Origin: Diatrype stigma | Taxonomy: Eukaryota; Ascomycota; Sordariomycetes; Xylariales; Diatrypaceae | Assembly (NCBI GenBank): GCA_022225965.2 | Contig: JAKJXP020000013.1 | Span: forward strand, 552,265 to 616,264 | Direction: 5' to 3' | Length of the DNA: 64,000 bases | Position numbers and translations under genes: made by a program | The notes under the pieces: generated by a model | The model's database searches: none | The model's input: only the letters and a program-made list of their open reading frames with translations | Told to the model about the DNA's origin: nothing | Part shown: positions 59,166-64,000 of the stretch, piece by piece | Layout: every line of letters begins with the position of its first letter | Position numbering within the stretch: position 1 is the stretch's first letter

Positions 59166-60394
59166 TTGTCCGAATTATTGATTGGGTCCCTCTACGAAGT
59201 ACGTACAAATTTGTTCTATGGCATTCAGGGGTAAACTGCGAGTTGGCACCAATGATGCTAATGATGCTGACCTACCTACAGCCTAGACTACATTCCTACA
59301 TATAATCCAAAGTGGTAGCAACGAACTCGGCCAGCCTCTCACCACAGCAATGTCATAACATTCAAAGCATATCAGATAACAAAACCACACATATAGAGAG
59401 CAAAGTGCCTGAGTGCCCCTGGTGATGATGTTTTGATTACCTAGTGAGTAGGTAAATATGTGGCCAGACGGCCTTCCAGCAGTCTCAAATCACCTGTCGC
59501 CAATTCCCCCTTTACTTCCTGGGCGAGGACCATACCAATCACCGAAGTCAACAAACACTCCCTTCCCCCGCCAGTGGAAGAAGTCCGTCTGAGAAACGAT
59601 GGTCTTTAGAATCCTTATCTGATAGGTAGCTACCGCCATCGTCCTCGACATGATAGGAGGCCCTATTCGTATAAATATCTCTCTTGTTGTCGAGATACAG
59701 TCCAAGGTAGATAGTCCGATCGTCTACCTTAGTTATCTACCTTAGCTCGCATGAGGCTCATAGTGAACAATTCAACAAGGCTGGATTGGCACATTCTTCT
59801 TGGAAGGAGCAGTGACGCCAATGCCCGTCTCCATCTTGTCAACTCCCTTTGTGGAAGAACTACCCGTAGTAAGGAAGAAGTCCGCACCCATTGATTGTTA
59901 TGATCACACTTGGTCATGGCAAGGATGGGTAGCTTCAAGACAAACGGCTATGGATAAGTGCTTGTTTGGACTTCAAAGGCAATGCCATCACTACCGTGTC
60001 TAAGATATTCCTTGATTGTGACAGAAGCCTTCTCCTTAGGGGCGCCGGAAAGGATCGGAGCTGTGGCCGGCTGCAAGACGAGAAATACAGATTTGAACTT
60101 GGCAGGCTTTCGTGTCTAGGATTCGTGGCACCCACGTCCGAGCCTCGCAAGGGATAATTCGTTCACAGAATCCTTAGTTGTATATTTGAATAAGATGGGA
60201 CCCAGGACCTGTCCAGTGTCCATGGACCTATCCCCGGGGTATCCTCACTGCGCCATTCTCGAAGAACATGAGGTTTCTGATAGGTACAGGTGTGATTACG
60301 GTCTGATATCATCTGGGAACCATTTTAGAACAAACCCGGAATCGACGGCAATAAAGGAGGACAACAACCTCTTACCTAGGGACACGACGTAATT
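59166..60394. other. Intergenic region, possibly with a decayed gene on the minus strand
   Basis: Minus-strand translation between about 60157 and 59490 has several protein-like stretches in different frames (for example GAPKEKASVTIKEYLRHG, then MGADFFLTTGSSSTKGVDKM, then GVFVDFGDWYGPRPGSK), broken by stops and frame changes. I do not recognise the family. It could be a pseudogene or chance. No other feature. Confidence 0.35.
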
Positions 60395-62125
60395 ATAGGC
60401 TTATAAAGCGAAGCTTTATTTTTTTTGTTCTGTAAAATACTACTAATAATATTCTAAAAGAACAAAAAAAATAAAATAAGCTTATTAAAATTAACAATAC
60501 GGGCTTAAAATCGACGCTAATAATGCGCTAAATCTAGCAAAAAATTACATTAGTTAAAATTATCGAAAGATAAATCGGGAATAGCCATTTATATATTTCC
60601 AATAGCTTTTTATTCGAATAAAACCGTTACGATAATAAAAAATCGTTAATATCTTGCATTTTATATAAAATACTCTTAATAACTTATTTTTCCCTTAAAT
60701 TAACGAAACTTTCCTTATTTCTTGTTGCCCGCTAAATTTGCTTAATAAATACGGTAAAAATTACTTACGTAATTTATATTTAATAATACGTACGGAAATA
60801 AATATAAGGGCATGTCAAAAGCAAATATAAAGACATATCGAAAGCAGATATAAGGGCAAACAGATATAGAAATAAATAAATATAAATAACGTTATCGAAT
60901 AAATATAAAAATACGTACGAAAGTAAATATAAGTAATATCGAGCAATTATAAAACAATTAATAAGCAGCTATTAAGTAAATATAAAAATAAACAAATATA
61001 AGCAACGTTATTAAATAGGTATAGAAATACGTACGGAAATAGGTATAAGCAGCGCCGTCGAATAGGTATAAAGGGAAAAGAATTACGAAAAAAAAAATAA
61101 GAAAAGCGTAACGCATAAGAAAAAAAAGAAAAAACAATTGTAGCACTAATTAGCTTTATATATATATCGCAACCGAATAATAACGCCAAATTATAACCAT
61201 CCAAAAGCATTAATTTGGAACGGTTTAAAATGCTGCAAAATAAATGCACGGATTAATTTATACGTTAATTTGTATAAAATATAAGATATTAACGATTTCT
61301 TATTATCGTAACGGTTTTATTCGAATAAAAAGTTATTGGAAATATATAAATAGCTATTTCCGATTTACCTTTCGATAATTCTAATTAATATAATTTTTTG
61401 CTAGATTTAACGCGTTATTAGCGTTAATTTTAAGCCCGTATTGTTAATTTTAATAAGTTTATTTTATTTTTTTATTCTTTTAAAACATTATTAATAATAT
61501 TTTATAAAACAAAAAAAATAAAGCTTCGTTTTATTAACGTATAAATTAGCCCGTATATTTATTTTGTAGCATTTTAAACCGTTTAGAATTAATGCTTTTA
61601 AATGGTTATAATCTGGCGCTATTATTTGGTTACGATATATATATAAAACTAGCCAGTGTTGTAATTATTTTTTCTTTTTTTTCTTACGCGTTACGCTTTT
61701 TTTATTTCTTTTTTTTTTTTTTTTTTCGCAATTCTTTTCCCTTTATACCTATTCGATGGCGCTATTTATATCTGCTTTTATACGTATCCTTATATTTATT
61801 TAATAATATTGCTTATATTTGCTTATCTTTATATTTGCTTAATAACTGCTTATTAATTGTTTTATAATTATTCGATGTTGCTTATATTTATTTCCGTACG
61901 TACCCTTATATTTATTCGATAGCATTGTTTATATCTGTTTATCCTTATATCTGCTTGCTCCTATACTTATTTCCGACGTGCCCTTATACCTGCTTCCGAC
62001 GTGCCCTTATACTTGCTTCCGTACGTATCACTAAATATAAATCACGTAAGTGATTTTTACCGTATCCATTAAGCAAATTTAGCGGGCGACGAGGGACGAG
62101 GGAAGCTTCGCTAATTTGAGGAAAG
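60395..62125. repeat. AT-rich RIP-affected interleaved inverted repeats (A-B-A'-B')
   Basis: Four blocks: A about 60400-60676, B 60697-61244, A' about 61265-61535 and B' 61559-62117. A' is the reverse complement of A and B' of B, with mostly transition differences. The relation is also visible in translation: the minus frame at 61249-60947 and the plus frame at 61592-61867 encode clearly similar hydrophobic sequences (both contain GYNLALLFG). Block A itself folds back on itself (AAGCTTTATTTTTTTTGTT with AACAAAAAAAATAAAATAAGCTT-like). The last 60 bp of B' have normal composition. It is probably two or more copies of a small transposon, one inserted beside or into another; no transposase is readable. 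Confidence 0.75.
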
Positions 62126-64000
62126 AATGAGCTATTAGGAGTACTATTGGTGCCCGTAAATTATGATGGTAAGTAGAATTCCCGTTTACATGCCAATCGA
62201 GCAGGACAAGAATGGGCTGGGCCCAGTCCGACAAGTTCTACGATATGCCAATGGATACTATCACAGCCCGCACAACATTGACTATTTCTTTCTTGATAAA
62301 TAGGCCGTTGCTTTGAGAATCATCCCCCCAGATCCGGGGGGAGGACTCGCCCAGAGCCGGGGGCGGCAGCCACAACCTCTCGGGCCGAGGCCAATAAGAC
62401 TATGCCGCGTGGCCGAACGCATATGGATAGCGATAGTACCTACCTATAGCAGCAACAGTGGTGTTCGCTATGATGGCTACATAGTGTAGTATCATAAGCT
62501 GATCAAATACCTCACACGAGAAGACAATATGGTAGAAGTCAAGAAAGGAAAAGGTACACGCCCGCCGAAGGGCTCTGAATACAATGATAACATTACGCTG
62601 AAATTAATGATGACCCTCTTGGAAGACAACGTTTGGAGACAATTACGATAATGGTGCTGGTCGTTACGACGGACCACCGCCACCATCGAGAGAGGAAACA
62701 ATCACTGTTTAACCTCCAAGAAGCTAGAGTAGGTGGACTCATCAAAGATGGCTCAGTGCTCGGGGTGAGCAAGTAAAGGGAAAAGTGAGAGATGGACAGC
62801 AAGAATGCCACATGGCCTTGGCTGTGATGCTAAATAATAGTGTCCTGGGTTGTTTAATGTTTCGGGTGATTTGAACTTGGATTTGGATTTAGGACCGAAT
62901 TTTCGTTTTGGGTCTAGGTTTGTTTCCCCTTCTCGTTGTTGTTGATTTTCTGTCAAGCCCCTTTTCGGATTCGCACCTTTTTGTTTTGCCTTTTAGGATT
63001 CTGCCCTGCTTGAGATATCTGCCCCCACCCCCCAACACCTTCAAACCTTATCGGAGTAGCGACATAAGTAGCTCCTTTCAAACCAAATTTTGAATATATT
63101 GATGATATATGGAACCGCCTCTCGGGGCCTCGTGCTTCGGATTGTGTTAAAGCACTCGAAGGAAGATGCCCCGTAATCACCGACCCCTTGTGAAAAGCAC
63201 TCGATAACCAATTGAAGAAGAGGGACGAAGCATAGCCCTAGCGGCGGGTGTCACCTACTTATGTATAAAGTGTATGCCGGCCTAAGGCTGCCACCACTTC
63301 TAATGTGTGTGTCCTCCTATTATCCATGTACGCACTATGACGGTTGGTTCATCATCCATCACAGCTGACTAGATGCCTTGTCGAGTTATTAAGATTTCTC
63401 TGGTCACAACTTGAAATTGGATATGCTATCGCCTTATAACCACTGCTTAGACAGGACGATGAAACATCATTGCCAACATATGGGGGTTTACATTAATGGA
63501 ATGCTATTCAGACTGTTTCGTGCGTGTAAATAGTGTATTAGAACTGAATCCTAGCACGAGTGCTTCTGGTCAAAAACATAGTAATATGCCGCCAATGCGA
63601 CCCCCATCTATTGACGTTATTCTCGATGCTTTCTAAGCTCCTCTTCAACATGAAACTAGTACGATGAAGATGGAGATATGTAGGCCATGGTGCCATGAGG
63701 AAGCACACGAGCCGGTCTCTCGGGTCGGAAAACGCTAGATAACGTAGTCTATTTCATTATCGTGAAAGGTAGCTTTATAAGATCTAGGCAGTGGAAGGAT
63801 TCTAGCTGTATAGGGTAAGCAAAAGAGTATAAGGATTTCACTGTGAATACTGTATATGGACAAGTCTGTATGTACGATTTTTTCGTGATTCTATTCACTA
63901 TATTACAGCTATCTGTAGGCGGCAGGCACCTGTATTTATACTGGATAGGCCGCTGTAAGTATTAGGCTTATAGGGAGTTATGGAAGGTTATGGAAGGTTG
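62126..64000. other. Terminal non-coding stretch
   Basis: No gene supported up to the window end. Frames of up to 75 codons near 62500-63180 have no domain. A gene might begin beyond the edge. Confidence 0.45.

Noticed and set aside
60947..61249. Hydrophobic 100-codon minus-strand frame resembling a membrane protein
   Set aside because: It is AT-rich RIPped repeat DNA; its similarity to the plus frame at 61592-61867 only reflects the inverted repeat.

Overview
The window is nuclear DNA of a filamentous ascomycete (Pezizomycotina, probably Sordariomycetes). The signs are: genes with short GT-AG introns of roughly 60-125 nt; fungus-restricted families (rhodopsin-fold PTH11-like membrane protein, Mis14 kinetochore subunit, Lst7/folliculin); a dispersed 5S rRNA gene; and repeats carrying strong repeat-induced point mutation (RIP), with C-to-T and G-to-A changes concentrated at CpA/TpG while CpG survives.

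Layout. 1-23.5 kb is gene-bearing: a monocarboxylate-type MFS transporter (+, 1031-2930), a D-threonine aldolase/D-serine dehydratase-like PLP enzyme (-, 4185-5315), an FAD monooxygenase (-, 6247-7626), a seven-helix rhodopsin-like membrane protein (+, 11371-13049), a tyrosine phosphatase (-, 14467-16436) and a DUF427 protein (+, 20429-21364). 23548-29241 is a complete but RIP-destroyed Ty3/gypsy-type LTR retrotransposon with 150-bp LTRs and a 5-bp target duplication. 31430-32549 is a 1.12-kb non-autonomous terminal-inverted-repeat element with a 10-bp target duplication. 37-46 kb holds housekeeping genes: LST7/folliculin (+), proteasome ATPase RPT3 (-) and a small three-exon fungal protein (+). 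47397-51467 is a decayed Mutator-like (Hop-type) DNA transposon with 131-bp terminal inverted repeats. 54-58 kb carries the kinetochore gene mis14 (+), whose 638-nt intron contains a 5S rRNA gene on the same strand, and SEC14 (-). A 274-bp MITE lies at 58890-59163, and 60.4-62.1 kb is an AT-rich, RIP-affected set of interleaved inverted repeats (A-B-A'-B'). The last 1.9 kb shows no gene.

How it fits together. The conserved cellular genes (RPT3 protein turnover, LST7 TORC1 signalling, mis14 chromosome segregation, SEC14 lipid transfer) have no operon-like relation. The transporter, PLP enzyme and FAD monooxygenase are neighbours and could be a small metabolic or accessory group, but nothing in the sequence proves co-regulation. 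For the transporter and the monooxygenase the best conserved protein frame conflicts by one base with the best splice sites, so both may be damaged or need an unusual splice. Intergenic DNA is long, rich in short tandem repeats and in a dispersed TACCTAGGTA-like motif. Gene models were read by eye from splice consensus and protein-family continuity; no similarity search was run.
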